Source: Sulfurisoma sediminicola
Lineage (GTDB): Bacteria > Pseudomonadota > Gammaproteobacteria > Burkholderiales > Rhodocyclaceae
Reading direction: 5' to 3'
Assembly (NCBI RefSeq): GCF_003865015.1
Contig: NZ_BHVV01000008.1
Coordinates: 434,001-498,000, forward strand
Length of the DNA: 64,000 nucleotides
In this document: piece by piece, positions 7,194 through 15,211 of the stretch
Layout: each line of letters starts with the position of its first letter
Numbering within the stretch: position 1 is the stretch's first letter
Position numbers and translations under genes: made by a program
Notes under the pieces: model-generated
Database searches by the model: none
What the model was told of the DNA's origin: nothing
What the model saw: only the letters and a program-made list of their open reading frames with translations

Positions 7194-8374
7194 AACTTCC
7201 TTCCCGCCGCGCGCTCGCACTCGGCCTCGCCGCCCTGCTCTTCCTCGCCGGTTTCGGCTGGCTGGTCGCCACCCAGGGGCCATTGGCGCGGGTCAAGGTC
7301 ACCGTGGCCAAGGCCGGCGAAACGACGCTCGATCGCACGCTGTTCGGCATCGGCACGGTCGAGGCGCGGCGCAGCTATGCGATCGGCCCGACGGTGGCCG
7401 GTCGCGTGGCGGCCGTGCTCGTCGACCATGGCGAAGCCGTCACGGCGGGCCAGCTGTTGGCCGAGATGGACCCGGTCGATCTCGAGGCACGACAGGCCGC
7501 CGGCAGCGCCACCGCCGCCCGTGCCGGGCAACTCGTCGCCTCGGCACAGGCCGCGCTCGCCGAAGCGGGCAGCCGCGCCCGCCTCGCCCAGGCCAGCAGC
7601 GAACGCTACGCCGATCTGCGGCGCAAGAGTTTCGTCAGCCAGGAAGCGGCCGACGCCAAGGTCCACGAAGCGGCCGCCGCGCAGGCCGGGCAGGAAGCCG
7701 CCGCGGCGGCGCTCGCCGCGGCGAAGGACGAAGCGCGCCGCGCCCAGTCCGACCTCGCGGGGCTGGGCAAGAGCCGCGCACATTTGCGTCTGGTCAGCCC
7801 CGTCGATGGCATCGTCACCGCCCGGCTGGCCGAGCCGGGCTCGACTGTGGTAGCCGGCCAGTCGGTGGTGCAGGTCATAGACCCGGCCACGCTGTGGCTG
7901 CGCGTGCGCATCGACCAGGGGCGCTCGGCCGGACTGGCGGTCGGACTGCCCGTCGACATCGCATTGCGTTCGCGCCCCGGCCAGATGCTGAAGGGCCGGG
8001 TCGAACGGGTCGATCTGGTGGGCGACGCGGTGGCCGAGGAACGCATCGCCAACGTGAGTCTCGGCGAAGCACCGGGCAACCAGGCCATCGGCGAACTGGC
8101 CGAAGCGACACTGCATCTACCCCCCGCCGCCAAGGCGCTGGCCGTGCCAGCGGCGGCCGTGAAGCGCGTCGGCACGGAAAACGGCGTGTGGCGGCTGGTC
8201 GAGGGCCGCGCCAGATTTGCCGCCGTCTCCACTGGACCGGCATCCGCGGACGGCATGGTGCAGGTGCTGAACGGCCTGGCGGCCGGCGACGCAGTCATCG
8301 TCCATAGCAACCGGACGCTCACGCCGGACTTGCGGGTGAACGTGGTCGACACGCTGGTGAAAGCCGCGCCGTGA
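7190..8374 (+). CDS. HlyD/MFP periplasmic adaptor of an ABC exporter
   Basis: 394 residues. An N-terminal membrane anchor (about 8-28) is followed by a lipoyl-like half (IGPTVAGRVAAVLVDHGEAVTAGQ), a long Ala-rich coiled-coil hairpin (about 95-190), the second lipoyl half (LRLVSPVDGIVTARLAEPGS) and beta-barrel and membrane-proximal domains. Such adaptors bridge the inner-membrane transporter to an outer-membrane channel. It overlaps the TetR gene by four bases and precedes an FtsX-type permease and ATPase. No TolC-like partner is encoded next to it. Substrate unknown. Confidence 0.9.
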   Translation: MKLPSRRALALGLAALLFLAGFGWLVATQGPLARVKVTVAKAGETTLDRTLFGIGTVEARRSYAIGPTVAGRVAAVLVDHGEAVTAGQLLAEMDPVDLEARQAAGSATAARAGQLVASAQAALAEAGSRARLAQASSERYADLRRKSFVSQEAADAKVHEAAAAQAGQEAAAAALAAAKDEARRAQSDLAGLGKSRAHLRLVSPVDGIVTARLAEPGSTVVAGQSVVQVIDPATLWLRVRIDQGRSAGLAVGLPVDIALRSRPGQMLKGRVERVDLVGDAVAEERIANVSLGEAPGNQAIGELAEATLHLPPAAKALAVPAAAVKRVGTENGVWRLVEGRARFAAVSTGPASADGMVQVLNGLAAGDAVIVHSNRTLTPDLRVNVVDTLVKAAP

Positions 8375-8403
8375 CGGCCCCACTCGCTCGCAAGCCCGGC
8401 TCA

Positions 8404-8447
8404 CTGCCCCCCGCAGGGAGGCGCATGCCTCCTTGGGGCGGCCCGGC
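8404..8447. repeat. Palindromic intergenic repeat
   Basis: The 79-base gap between the adaptor and permease genes holds a palindrome-rich element: GGAGGC-GCAT-GCCTCC (8417-8432) is a perfect hairpin, flanked by C-rich and G-rich tracts that also pair (TGCCCCCC with TTGGGGCGG). It has the character of REP-like elements elsewhere in the window (24830, 27789, 30256, 30412), but the core sequence differs. It might modulate expression within the operon. Confidence 0.5.
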
Positions 8448-8453
8448 GGAAGC

Positions 8454-9656
8454 ATGATCAACCTCGCCGGCCGCGACATCCTCCATGGCTGGGGCAAATT
8501 CCTGTTCACCGGCGTCGGGCTCGGCCTGCTGATCGGCGTCACCCTGTCCATGGCCGGCATCTACCGCGGCATGGTCGACGACGGCCAGGTGCTGATCGAC
8601 AACAGCGGCGCCGATCTTTGGGTCGTGCAACAGGGAACGCTGGGGCCGTACGCCGAGCCGTCGAGCATCCGCGACGACGTCTGGCGCGGCATCGCGGGAC
8701 TGCCCGGCGTGGCCGAGACCGGCAACGCGGCCTACCTGACGATGCAGATCGAGCACGCCGGCAAGGAGTCGCGGGCGATGGTGGTCGGCATGGAGGTCGA
8801 CCGTCCCAATCGGCCCGGCGCGCCGGCCTATCTCACCGCCGGCCGACCGGTGCTTGCCGGACACTACGAAGCGATCGCCGACGAACTCGCCAAATTCAAG
8901 CTCGGCGAGCGCGTGCGCATCCGCCGCCATGAATACGAGATCGTGGGGCTGACGCGGCGCATGGTGTCCTCCAGCGGAGACCCGATGATCTTCGTGCCCC
9001 TCAAGGACGCGCAGGAAATCCAGTTCCTCAAGGACAACGACGCGCTGCTCAACGAGCGCGCCCGCACCGCCGCCAACCCCGCCTTCAACCGCCCCGGCGT
9101 GCCGGGCCTGCTCGAGGCGGTGCAGGCCGCCAACGCGCAGAGCCGCATGGTCAATGCCGTGCTGGTGCGGCTGGAGGCGAACGCCGATCCCGAAGCGGTG
9201 GCCGCGGAGATCCGCCGCTGGAAGCGCCTGCAGGCCTACACCAAAGTGCAGATGGAGGACATCCTGGTGGCCAAGCTGATCGCCACCTCGTCCCGGCAGA
9301 TCGCCATGTTCCTGGTCATCCTCTCGGTCGTCACCGCCGCCATCGTCGCCTTCATCATCTACACCATGACGCTGGCCAAGGTACGCGAGATCGCCGTGCT
9401 CAAGCTGATCGGCGCGAGGAACCGCACCATCGCCGGCATGATCCTGCAGCAGGCGCTGGGGCTGGGCCTGATCGGCTTTTTCGTCGGCCGCCTCGCCGCC
9501 GGGCTGTGGGCGCCGGTGTTTCCCAAGTACGTCCTGCTGCTGCCGGGCGACGCGCTGCGCGGCTTCGCCATCGTCATGGCGATCTGCGCGCTGGCCAGCG
9601 TCGTGGCGATCCGCGCCGCGCTCGCCATCGATCCGGCGGAGGCCATCGGTGGATAA
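8454..9656 (+). CDS. FtsX/DevC-type ABC exporter permease
   Basis: 400 residues with the MacB/FtsX arrangement: one N-terminal transmembrane helix (about 17-40), a large periplasmic domain (about 45-275), then three C-terminal helices with the cytoplasmic signature EIAVLKLIGARNRTIAGMIL. It starts at ATG 8454 (MINLAGRD), whose upstream region is the repeat element. It overlaps the ATPase gene by eight bases. Together with the HlyD adaptor it forms a tripartite export pump of the DevBCA/MacAB style for an unknown substrate. Confidence 0.9.
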   Translation: MINLAGRDILHGWGKFLFTGVGLGLLIGVTLSMAGIYRGMVDDGQVLIDNSGADLWVVQQGTLGPYAEPSSIRDDVWRGIAGLPGVAETGNAAYLTMQIEHAGKESRAMVVGMEVDRPNRPGAPAYLTAGRPVLAGHYEAIADELAKFKLGERVRIRRHEYEIVGLTRRMVSSSGDPMIFVPLKDAQEIQFLKDNDALLNERARTAANPAFNRPGVPGLLEAVQAANAQSRMVNAVLVRLEANADPEAVAAEIRRWKRLQAYTKVQMEDILVAKLIATSSRQIAMFLVILSVVTAAIVAFIIYTMTLAKVREIAVLKLIGARNRTIAGMILQQALGLGLIGFFVGRLAAGLWAPVFPKYVLLLPGDALRGFAIVMAICALASVVAIRAALAIDPAEAIGG

Positions 9657-10374
9657 GACGAGCATTCCCGCCATCCGCATCGAAGGCCTCATGAAGCGCT
9701 ACGGCACGGGCGACGCCGCCGTCGACGCGCTCAAGGGTGTGGACATGACCGTCTGGCCCGGCGAGGTGGTGGGCCTCATCGGCCCCAGCGGCTCGGGCAA
9801 GACAACGCTGCTGAAGTGCCTCGGCGCCGTGATCGAGCCGACCGGCGGGCACATGCAGCTCTCCGGGGAAACCATCTACGACGGCAAGGATGGCGGCTGG
9901 CGCACCGGCGACCTGCGCGCGCTGCGCCGCGACCGCATCGGCTTCGTCTTCCAGGCGCCCTACCTGATTCCCTTCCTCGACGTCACCGACAACGTCGCGC
10001 TGCTGCCCATGCTGGCCGGCATCGACAATGCGGCCGCCCGCAAGCGCGCGCTGGAGCTGCTGACGGCGCTCGACGTGGCCCACCGCGCCGGCGCGCAGGT
10101 GTCGCAGCTCTCGGGCGGCGAGCAGCAGCGCGTCGCCATCGCCCGCTCACTGGCCAACCATGCGCCGATCATCCTCGCCGACGAGCCGACCGCCCCCCTC
10201 GATTCCGAGCGCGCCCTGACCGTCATTCGCATCCTCAACGACATGGCGGTGCAGTACCAGACCGCCATCATCGTCGTCACCCACGACGAAAAGATCATTC
10301 CGACCTTCAAGCGGATTTATCACATCCGCGACGGCAGGACGCACGAGGAGGCGGGCGAGGGACGCCCCCTCTAA
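9649..10374 (+). CDS. ABC exporter ATPase, LolD/MacB type
   Basis: 241-residue nucleotide-binding subunit. Walker A GPSGSGKTT (about 47-55), Q-loop FVFQAPYL, ABC signature LSGGEQQR, Walker B ILADEPTAPLDSE and H-loop VVTHDE are all present. The Walker B region reads PTAPLDS where NLDS is more usual. It drives the FtsX-type permease upstream, with which it overlaps. Its TAA stop overlaps the stop of the convergent DsrC-like gene by four bases. Confidence 0.93.
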   Translation: MDKTSIPAIRIEGLMKRYGTGDAAVDALKGVDMTVWPGEVVGLIGPSGSGKTTLLKCLGAVIEPTGGHMQLSGETIYDGKDGGWRTGDLRALRRDRIGFVFQAPYLIPFLDVTDNVALLPMLAGIDNAAARKRALELLTALDVAHRAGAQVSQLSGGEQQRVAIARSLANHAPIILADEPTAPLDSERALTVIRILNDMAVQYQTAIIVVTHDEKIIPTFKRIYHIRDGRTHEEAGEGRPL

Positions 10375-10697
10375 CCCGTGCTCCAGGCGCGCGGGCGCTT
10401 CATGCCGGCGACCTTGCAGGCCTGGCCGGGGTAGCCGTAGGGGAAGAGTTCGAACAGCCGCTTGCGACCCTGGCCGGGATAGCGCTGGTCGAGATGCTTG
10501 ATGACGTGGCGCGCGTCGGGTGCGACCTGGCGTTCCTCGTAAAGGCCACGCATGAAACGGATCACGTCCCAGTGGTCGTCGGCGAGTTCGATGTCGAGTT
10601 CGCGCGCCAGCCTCTCCGCCACGCCCTCGTTCCATTCCGCCGGTTCGACCAGATAACCGTCGGCATCGCGAGCCGGCATTTTGATGCTTGCGTCCAT
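10371..10697 (-). CDS. DsrC/TusE-family protein lacking the C-terminal cysteine
   Basis: 108 residues of the DsrC/TusE fold: DGYLVEPAEWNEGVAERLA, ELADDHWDVIRFMRGLYEE, KRLFELFPYGYPGQACKVAGM. DsrC proteins use two C-terminal cysteines, and TusE uses a penultimate one. Here the inner cysteine (QACKVAG) is present, but the chain ends PRAWSTG with no terminal Cys, so the sulfur-relay chemistry of true DsrC/TusE is unlikely. Such DsrC-like proteins have been proposed as regulatory relatives; this is inference. ATG at 10697 has an excellent AAGGAGGAG ribosome site. It diverges from the MarR-nnrS genes. Confidence 0.85.
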   Translation of the reverse strand: MDASIKMPARDADGYLVEPAEWNEGVAERLARELDIELADDHWDVIRFMRGLYEERQVAPDARHVIKHLDQRYPGQGRKRLFELFPYGYPGQACKVAGMKRPRAWSTG

Positions 10698-10797
10698 GGT
10701 CTCCTCCTTGAAATCCATATGAAATATTACATCACGCCATGACATTATTTTCCGAATGTTATAGTTCGTCAACTCCCCCATTTGGGTTAGACACTGC

Positions 10798-11247
10798 ATG
10801 CAAGATCCGCCCTTCGCCAAGGAAGAATTCGAGACGCTGTCGAATTTCCGCTACCAGCTGCGCCGCTTTCAGCACTGGAGCGAGCAACTGACACGCAGCA
10901 ACGGCGTCACCAATCTGCAATACCTGTTGATGCTCCACGTCGCGGGCTACGCGGGACGCGAATGGGCGACCATTACCGAACTGGCCGAGCGGCTGCAGGC
11001 CCAGCATCACGGCGTCGTCGCGCTGGTGTCGCGCTGCGAGAAGCTCGGCCTGGTCGAACGCCGCCCCGGGCGCTCCGACGGCCGCGAAGTGGAAATCCAC
11101 CTGACGCGCAAGGGCGAAAGAACGATAGACCGCCTCGCCCGCCTTCATCGCGACGAGCTGATGCGGATCGAGGGCGCCTTCGCCGTGCCGGGCACGGAGC
11201 AGCTGACGCAATCGGCGCGAAAGCGCGCCGGCCGGGAGGCAGCCTGA
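10798..11247 (+). CDS. MarR family transcription regulator
   Basis: 149 residues with a winged helix-turn-helix: ATITELAERLQAQHHGVVALVSRCEKLGLVERRPGRSDGR, including the wing motif RxxxxDGR. It overlaps the nnrS gene downstream by one base (TGATG), so it is translated with it and may control it or the divergent DsrC-like gene across the AT-rich 100-base promoter region. Ligand unknown; the context suggests nitrogen-oxide or redox stress. Confidence 0.88.
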   Translation: MQDPPFAKEEFETLSNFRYQLRRFQHWSEQLTRSNGVTNLQYLLMLHVAGYAGREWATITELAERLQAQHHGVVALVSRCEKLGLVERRPGRSDGREVEIHLTRKGERTIDRLARLHRDELMRIEGAFAVPGTEQLTQSARKRAGREAA

Positions 11248-12419
11248 TGCTTGCCAGATTCGCCGCCCATCCGCTCTGGCTCGTCGGCTTCCGCCCCTTC
11301 TTCGCGCTGGCCTGCCTCGCCGGGGCGACGCTGCCGCTGGCCTGGGCGCTGCTATTCACCGGCGCCGTGTCGCCGGCGCCGACTCTTCCGCTGCCGCCGC
11401 TGCAGTGGCACGCCCACGAGATGTTCTACGGCTTCGGCTGGGCCGTGCTCGGCGGCTTCCTGCTGACCTCGACCAAGAACTGGGTGGGCGTGCGCGGCTA
11501 CCATGGCGGCACGCTGGTCTTCCTCGCCGCCGCCTGGCTGTTCGACCGCGCCGGCATGCTCTTCGGCGGCGCCTGGCCGGCGGCGCTGCTCGATCTGTCG
11601 CAGTTCCTGTTCCTCGCCGCCATCGTCTCCCTGCTGCTGGCCACACTGATCGGCCACCGCGAGAAGGACAGCTACCGCGGCGACAACATCTATTTTCTCC
11701 TGGCGCTGCCGCTGTTCCTGCCGGCCAAGTGGCTGACGCTCTCGCCCGAGCACTTCGCCGCCGGCACCGGCATGACGCTGGCGCTGTTCCGGCTGGTCTT
11801 CCTGCTGATGCTCGAGCGCACGGTGACGCAGTTCATGCGGGTCGCGGCCAAGGTCGAACTGCCGCGCGTCGCGCCGCTGGACCACGCCGTCAAGGCGCTG
11901 GCACTGGCGCTGGTCTTCGCGCCGTGGCTGCCGTCGTGGCTTGCAGCGGGTGCTTCGCTGCTGCTCGCCGCCCTGCTGTTCGTGCGCTGGATGCTGTGGC
12001 AGCCACAGGTCGCACTGCGGCGCCTCGACATCGGCATCATGTATCTCGGCTATCTCGCCATCGTCGCCCAGCTGGCGCTCGAATTCCTCGGGCAGGTGCG
12101 CGCCATCGCCTGGGTCGGCACGGTGCAGGTCCACCTGTTCACCTTCGGCGCCATGGGCCTGATCGTGCCGGCGATGATCACCCGCATCGCCAAGGGCCAT
12201 ACCGGGCGCAAGGCCGCCTTCGATGCGCGCGACAGAGCGGTGTTGTGGCTGATGCTCGCCGCCCTGTTCGTCCGCATCGGGCTGCCGCAACTGCTGCCGG
12301 GCGCCTACCCGATGTGGATCCACCTGTCGGCGACCCTCTGGGCGGCCGGCTTCGGCCTGCTCGGCTGGCGCGTCATCCCCTGGCTGCTCCAGCCGCGCGT
12401 CGACGGCAAGGAACACTGA
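11247..12419 (+). CDS. nnrS: NnrS family heme/copper membrane protein
   Basis: 390-residue polytopic membrane protein with about 12 helices and the family's early QWHAHEMFYGFGWAVLGGFLLT segment, whose histidines are thought to bind heme, and a later HLFTFGAMGLIVPAMITRIAKGHTGR segment. NnrS proteins are found in denitrifiers and relieve nitrosative stress; the reaction is not settled. It follows the MarR gene with a one-base overlap. An FNR-like box lies just beyond its stop and serves the next gene. Confidence 0.92.
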   Translation: MLARFAAHPLWLVGFRPFFALACLAGATLPLAWALLFTGAVSPAPTLPLPPLQWHAHEMFYGFGWAVLGGFLLTSTKNWVGVRGYHGGTLVFLAAAWLFDRAGMLFGGAWPAALLDLSQFLFLAAIVSLLLATLIGHREKDSYRGDNIYFLLALPLFLPAKWLTLSPEHFAAGTGMTLALFRLVFLLMLERTVTQFMRVAAKVELPRVAPLDHAVKALALALVFAPWLPSWLAAGASLLLAALLFVRWMLWQPQVALRRLDIGIMYLGYLAIVAQLALEFLGQVRAIAWVGTVQVHLFTFGAMGLIVPAMITRIAKGHTGRKAAFDARDRAVLWLMLAALFVRIGLPQLLPGAYPMWIHLSATLWAAGFGLLGWRVIPWLLQPRVDGKEH

Positions 12420-12431
12420 CAGGGCGGCGAC

Positions 12432-12445
12432 CTGATCCGGATCAA
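12432..12445. promoter_or_regulatory. FNR-type box CTGAT-CCGG-ATCAA
   Basis: CTGATCCGGATCAA differs from TTGAT-N4-ATCAA at one position. It is centred 68 bases before the DUF2249 gene at 12506, a suitable distance for class II activation with a leader of about 26 bases. It indicates low-oxygen induction of the downstream pair. Confidence 0.65.
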
Positions 12446-12505
12446 TTACCCGAGGGATGCCGTCAACTATGATCCGCCGACCCTGAACACACGGAGAGAC
12501 CGATC

Positions 12506-12769
12506 ATGACCACCATCCACGTCCACAACCACACCAACGCCGAAGGCGTCTACGGCTTCGACGCGCGCGGCATCGCCAAGCGCTTCCGCCACGCCGCCAT
12601 CTTCGGCGCACTCGATTCGCTCAATGCCGGCGAAGTGATGCGCTTCGTCAACGACCATGACCCGATCCCGCTGCTGCAGCAGATGCAGGCCCGCTACGGC
12701 GACGGCGTCGAGATCGCCTACCGCCAGCGCGATCCCGCCGGCGTGATGATCGACTTCACCAAGCGCTGA
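12506..12769 (+). CDS. DUF2249 domain protein
   Basis: 87 residues that fill a single DUF2249 domain: a beta strand plus DARGIAKRFRHAAIFGALDSLNAGEVMRFVNDHDPIPLLQQMQ, then YRQRDPAGVMIDFTKR. The conserved DHDPIPLL segment is diagnostic. The fold is related to the TusA/SirA-like group, but there is no catalytic cysteine, so sulfur transfer is not supported. The N-terminus carries HVHNHTN, possibly metal binding. These proteins are common in denitrification gene clusters. An FNR-type box precedes it, and a GGAGAGACC ribosome site supports the start. Confidence 0.85.
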   Translation: MTTIHVHNHTNAEGVYGFDARGIAKRFRHAAIFGALDSLNAGEVMRFVNDHDPIPLLQQMQARYGDGVEIAYRQRDPAGVMIDFTKR

Positions 12770-12773
12770 GCAC

Positions 12774-13502
12774 ATGAAACGAGCGGCGGTCTGGCTGCTG
12801 CTCGCGCCGTTGGGCGCGCTGGCGGCGGACGACCTGCCGCCACTGCAGCAGGCGCCGGCCGAGTACGCGCGCCGCGCCGCCGCGGCCGCGCCGTGCGCAA
12901 CCGGCGATGTGGTCGCGCTGACCGTCGCCGCCGATGCCAGGTCCGGCCTCGAGGCGACCTACGACGCCGCGCGCGGCCGGCTGCGCATCCTCTACCGCAT
13001 GGCCTTCAACCAGCTCACCGAGGGCTGGAACTGGCACCCCGAGCGCGCGCTGGCCGGCGACGACTACTACACCTACAAGTACCTGCCGCTGGCCTCGGTC
13101 GATGAGGACCGCGGCACTTACCGCGCCGAGGACAAGATCGGCTCGCCGCAGGAATTCCGCGTGCAATGGCGCACGGATTACTTCTTCGCCTTCGACAATC
13201 CCTACGGGTTCTACCCGCACGATGCGGACGACGACGCCGGCTTCGTCGCCGATGTCGCCGTGCCCGCGGCCGAGGCCGCGCGGCTAGCCGGCGGCGACCT
13301 GCGCATGGCGCTCTCCGGCCGGCTCGGTGCGGACTGCATCTCCGACAGCACCACCTTCTGGAAGGCGACCTCTGCCGCGCCCGTCGACTTCACCCTGAAG
13401 AAGCGCTACCTGATCGGCAAGCTCGCCGCCGTGTGGTTCTACGACGCCGCATCGGGCAGGGTCCTCGCACGGCTCCCCGCGACCCCGGCACAGGGACGCT
13501 AG
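12774..13502 (+). CDS. Exported protein of unknown function
   Basis: 242 residues with a short signal peptide (MKRAAVWLLLAPLGALAA) and a mature beta-rich chain containing aromatic clusters (FNQLTEGWNWHPERA, DDYYTYKYLPL, TDYFFAFDNPYGFYPHDADDD). Two cysteines (APCATG and GADCISD) could form a disulfide. I do not recognise the family. It starts four bases after the DUF2249 stop and is probably under the same FNR-type promoter, between nitric-oxide-related genes on both sides. Confidence 0.7.
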   Translation: MKRAAVWLLLAPLGALAADDLPPLQQAPAEYARRAAAAAPCATGDVVALTVAADARSGLEATYDAARGRLRILYRMAFNQLTEGWNWHPERALAGDDYYTYKYLPLASVDEDRGTYRAEDKIGSPQEFRVQWRTDYFFAFDNPYGFYPHDADDDAGFVADVAVPAAEAARLAGGDLRMALSGRLGADCISDSTTFWKATSAAPVDFTLKKRYLIGKLAAVWFYDAASGRVLARLPATPAQGR

Positions 13503-13506
13503 CAGC

Positions 13507-13806
13507 TCATCCGACCACGCGCGCCGTCACGCGCGCGATGACGTCGCCGAAGCCGTGGCTCAGCAGCACCAGCACGGGCACGACCACGATGAAGGCGTAG
13601 AGCACGCGGCGGATGGTGGGGCTGGCGTCGCGCATTTCCATGTAATGGTCGATCACCAGCCGCCCCTTGAAGGCGATGAGAAAGGCGACTGTCAGGCTCA
13701 GCGCCCAGCCGCGCTCTCCGGTTTCGCCGAGCCAGGCGCCGGCCGCCGTGAGGCCGAGCAGCAGCAGCCAGATGCGTTCGGCGTGAGCGGCGGAGGTCGG
13801 GCTCAT
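13507..13806 (-). CDS. NorF-like / cytochrome oxidase subunit IV-like membrane protein
   Basis: 99 residues with three predicted membrane helices (about 12-30, 37-55, 70-90). Such small proteins (prokaryotic subunit IV family, NorF) accompany NorE in nitric oxide reductase or oxidase clusters. The segment FKGRLVIDHYMEMRDAP-like (FKGRLVIDHYMEMRDAS) is characteristic. Its ATG overlaps the stop of the upstream subunit III-like gene by four bases. norC and norB are not in this window, so partnership with NO reductase is inferred. Confidence 0.8.
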   Translation of the reverse strand: MSPTSAAHAERIWLLLLGLTAAGAWLGETGERGWALSLTVAFLIAFKGRLVIDHYMEMRDASPTIRRVLYAFIVVVPVLVLLSHGFGDVIARVTARVVG

Positions 13807-14396
13807 CAGCGCAGCACGTAGAAGAAGGGAAAGATCACCAGCCAAATCACGTCGGTGGTGTGCCAATAGACGGCCGCCGCCTCGAGGCCGCTGTAGTCCT
13901 CGGCCGAATAGACGCCGAGGCCGGTGCGCACCGCGACCCAGCCCAGGCCGAGGATGCCCCAGCTCACATGCACCAGGTGGTTGAGCGTCAGGTAGTAGTA
14001 GGTCGTGTAGAAGATGCCGGCCTGGCCGTCGATGCCGTTGGCGATATTCCAGCGGATCTCGAAGAACTTCACCAGTGGGTAGCCGAGGCCGAGCAGAATC
14101 GCGCCGACCACCCAGCCCAGCGTCGCACGCTTGCGGTCCTGCCGTATCGCGGCGACGGCCTTGACCATGCAGTAGCCGCTGGTGAGCAGCAGGAAGGTGA
14201 TGGTCGTGCCGGCGACGGTGGCGAGCTGGCTGGGGCCCTTGAGGAAGGCCTCGGGATGGTGGGCCTTGGCGATGAAATAGACGCCGAACAGCAGCAGGAA
14301 CTCGACCAGCACGCAGAAGATGCCGACCCAGATGCCCTTGTTGCCGGGAATGCGGCCAGGGGCGGCGGCGGGATCGAGCGCGAGGGTTGCGGACAT
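13806..14396 (-). CDS. norE: NorE-like / cytochrome c oxidase subunit III family protein
   Basis: 196 residues with five predicted membrane helices and the subunit III hallmarks GIFCVLVEFLLLFGVYF, KFFEIRW, LTLNHLVHVSWGILG and the C-terminal AAVYWHTTDVIWLVIFPFFYVLR. It is shorter than seven-helix oxidase subunit III, matching NorE, which supports NO reductase activity or assembly in denitrifiers. It is co-translated with the subunit IV-like gene. An FNR-like half-site pair lies 35 bases upstream. The symbol is given because of length and context; a stand-alone oxidase subunit III is the alternative. Confidence 0.82.
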   Translation of the reverse strand: MSATLALDPAAAPGRIPGNKGIWVGIFCVLVEFLLLFGVYFIAKAHHPEAFLKGPSQLATVAGTTITFLLLTSGYCMVKAVAAIRQDRKRATLGWVVGAILLGLGYPLVKFFEIRWNIANGIDGQAGIFYTTYYYLTLNHLVHVSWGILGLGWVAVRTGLGVYSAEDYSGLEAAAVYWHTTDVIWLVIFPFFYVLR

Positions 14397-14430
14397 CGGC
14401 CGATTCTAGGCGCAGGCCGCGGCCGGCGGC

Positions 14431-14444
14431 ATGAGCGAAATCAA
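14431..14444. promoter_or_regulatory. FNR-like box before norE
   Basis: On the minus strand this reads TTGAT-TTCG-CTCAT: one perfect half-site and one degenerate half-site. It lies 35 bases before the norE ATG, and overlaps the end of the gap after the pentapeptide gene. Weaker than the other FNR-type sites in the window. Confidence 0.4.
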
Positions 14445-14446
14445 GC

Positions 14447-15211
14447 CTAGCGCCGCTCGCGCACCACGAAGATCTCGCTCAGCGCCTCCTGCACCGAGGC
14501 AGCGCGATTGAGCGACTGGTCGAAGTTGGCATCCCATACGTCGGCATTGGCGAACTCGGCGCCGTCGAGGTCGGCCTTGAAGAATCGGGCATGGCGCAGC
14601 GTCGCGCCGGCCAGGCGTGTGCCCTTGAGATTCGCCCCGCTGAAATCGACGTCCTCCATCGCCGCGCCCGTGAGGTCGGCGCCGGACAGATCGGCGCCGG
14701 CCATTTTCGCGCCCGAGAACACGCCGCGGAACGAATAGCAGTTGCGGATCGAGGCGCCGGTGAGGTCGATGCCCTCCATCAGGATGTCCTTGAGGTAGGC
14801 ACCGGAAAAGTCGGCCCTGGCGGCACGGGCATTGATCAGGTTGGCGCCGAAGAGATAGGCGCCCTGCAGCTGCGCGTCCTCGAGACGGGCTTCGTCGAAG
14901 ATGGCGTGGAACAGATCGGCTTTGCGCAGGTCGGCGCGATCGAGGTTGGCGCCGGTGAAGTTGGCCCACTTGGCGTTGGCTTCGCGCAGGTCGGCACCGG
15001 CGAGATTGGCCTTCTTCAGGTTGGTGCTTTCGAGCTTGGCGCCGGCCAGCTTCGCGCCGGAGAGGTCGATGCCCGCAAGAGATCGCCGGGTGAAGTCGCA
15101 GCGCGAGAGATCGGTGGCCGCCTTCGGTGCCGCGCAGTCGCCCGGCGGCAGCTCGGCCGCGAGCAGCGGCGAACATGTCAGGGCGAAGAAGATCACGGAA
15201 AGGATGCGCAT
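14447..15211 (-). CDS. Exported pentapeptide-repeat protein
   Basis: 254 residues: a signal peptide (MRILSVIFFALTCSPLLAAE) followed by about 35 tandem A(D/N)LXX-type pentapeptides, such as LAGAK, LESTN, LKKAN, LAGAD, from about residue 45 to 230, which fold as a right-handed quadrilateral beta-helix. The function of exported family members is generally unknown. It overlaps the upstream membrane-protein stop by one base (TGATG), so the two are co-translated. The same frame stays open far upstream as an antisense artefact of pepN; the start at 15211 is set by the signal peptide and the coupling. Confidence 0.88.
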   Translation of the reverse strand: MRILSVIFFALTCSPLLAAELPPGDCAAPKAATDLSRCDFTRRSLAGIDLSGAKLAGAKLESTNLKKANLAGADLREANAKWANFTGANLDRADLRKADLFHAIFDEARLEDAQLQGAYLFGANLINARAARADFSGAYLKDILMEGIDLTGASIRNCYSFRGVFSGAKMAGADLSGADLTGAAMEDVDFSGANLKGTRLAGATLRHARFFKADLDGAEFANADVWDANFDQSLNRAASVQEALSEIFVVRERR

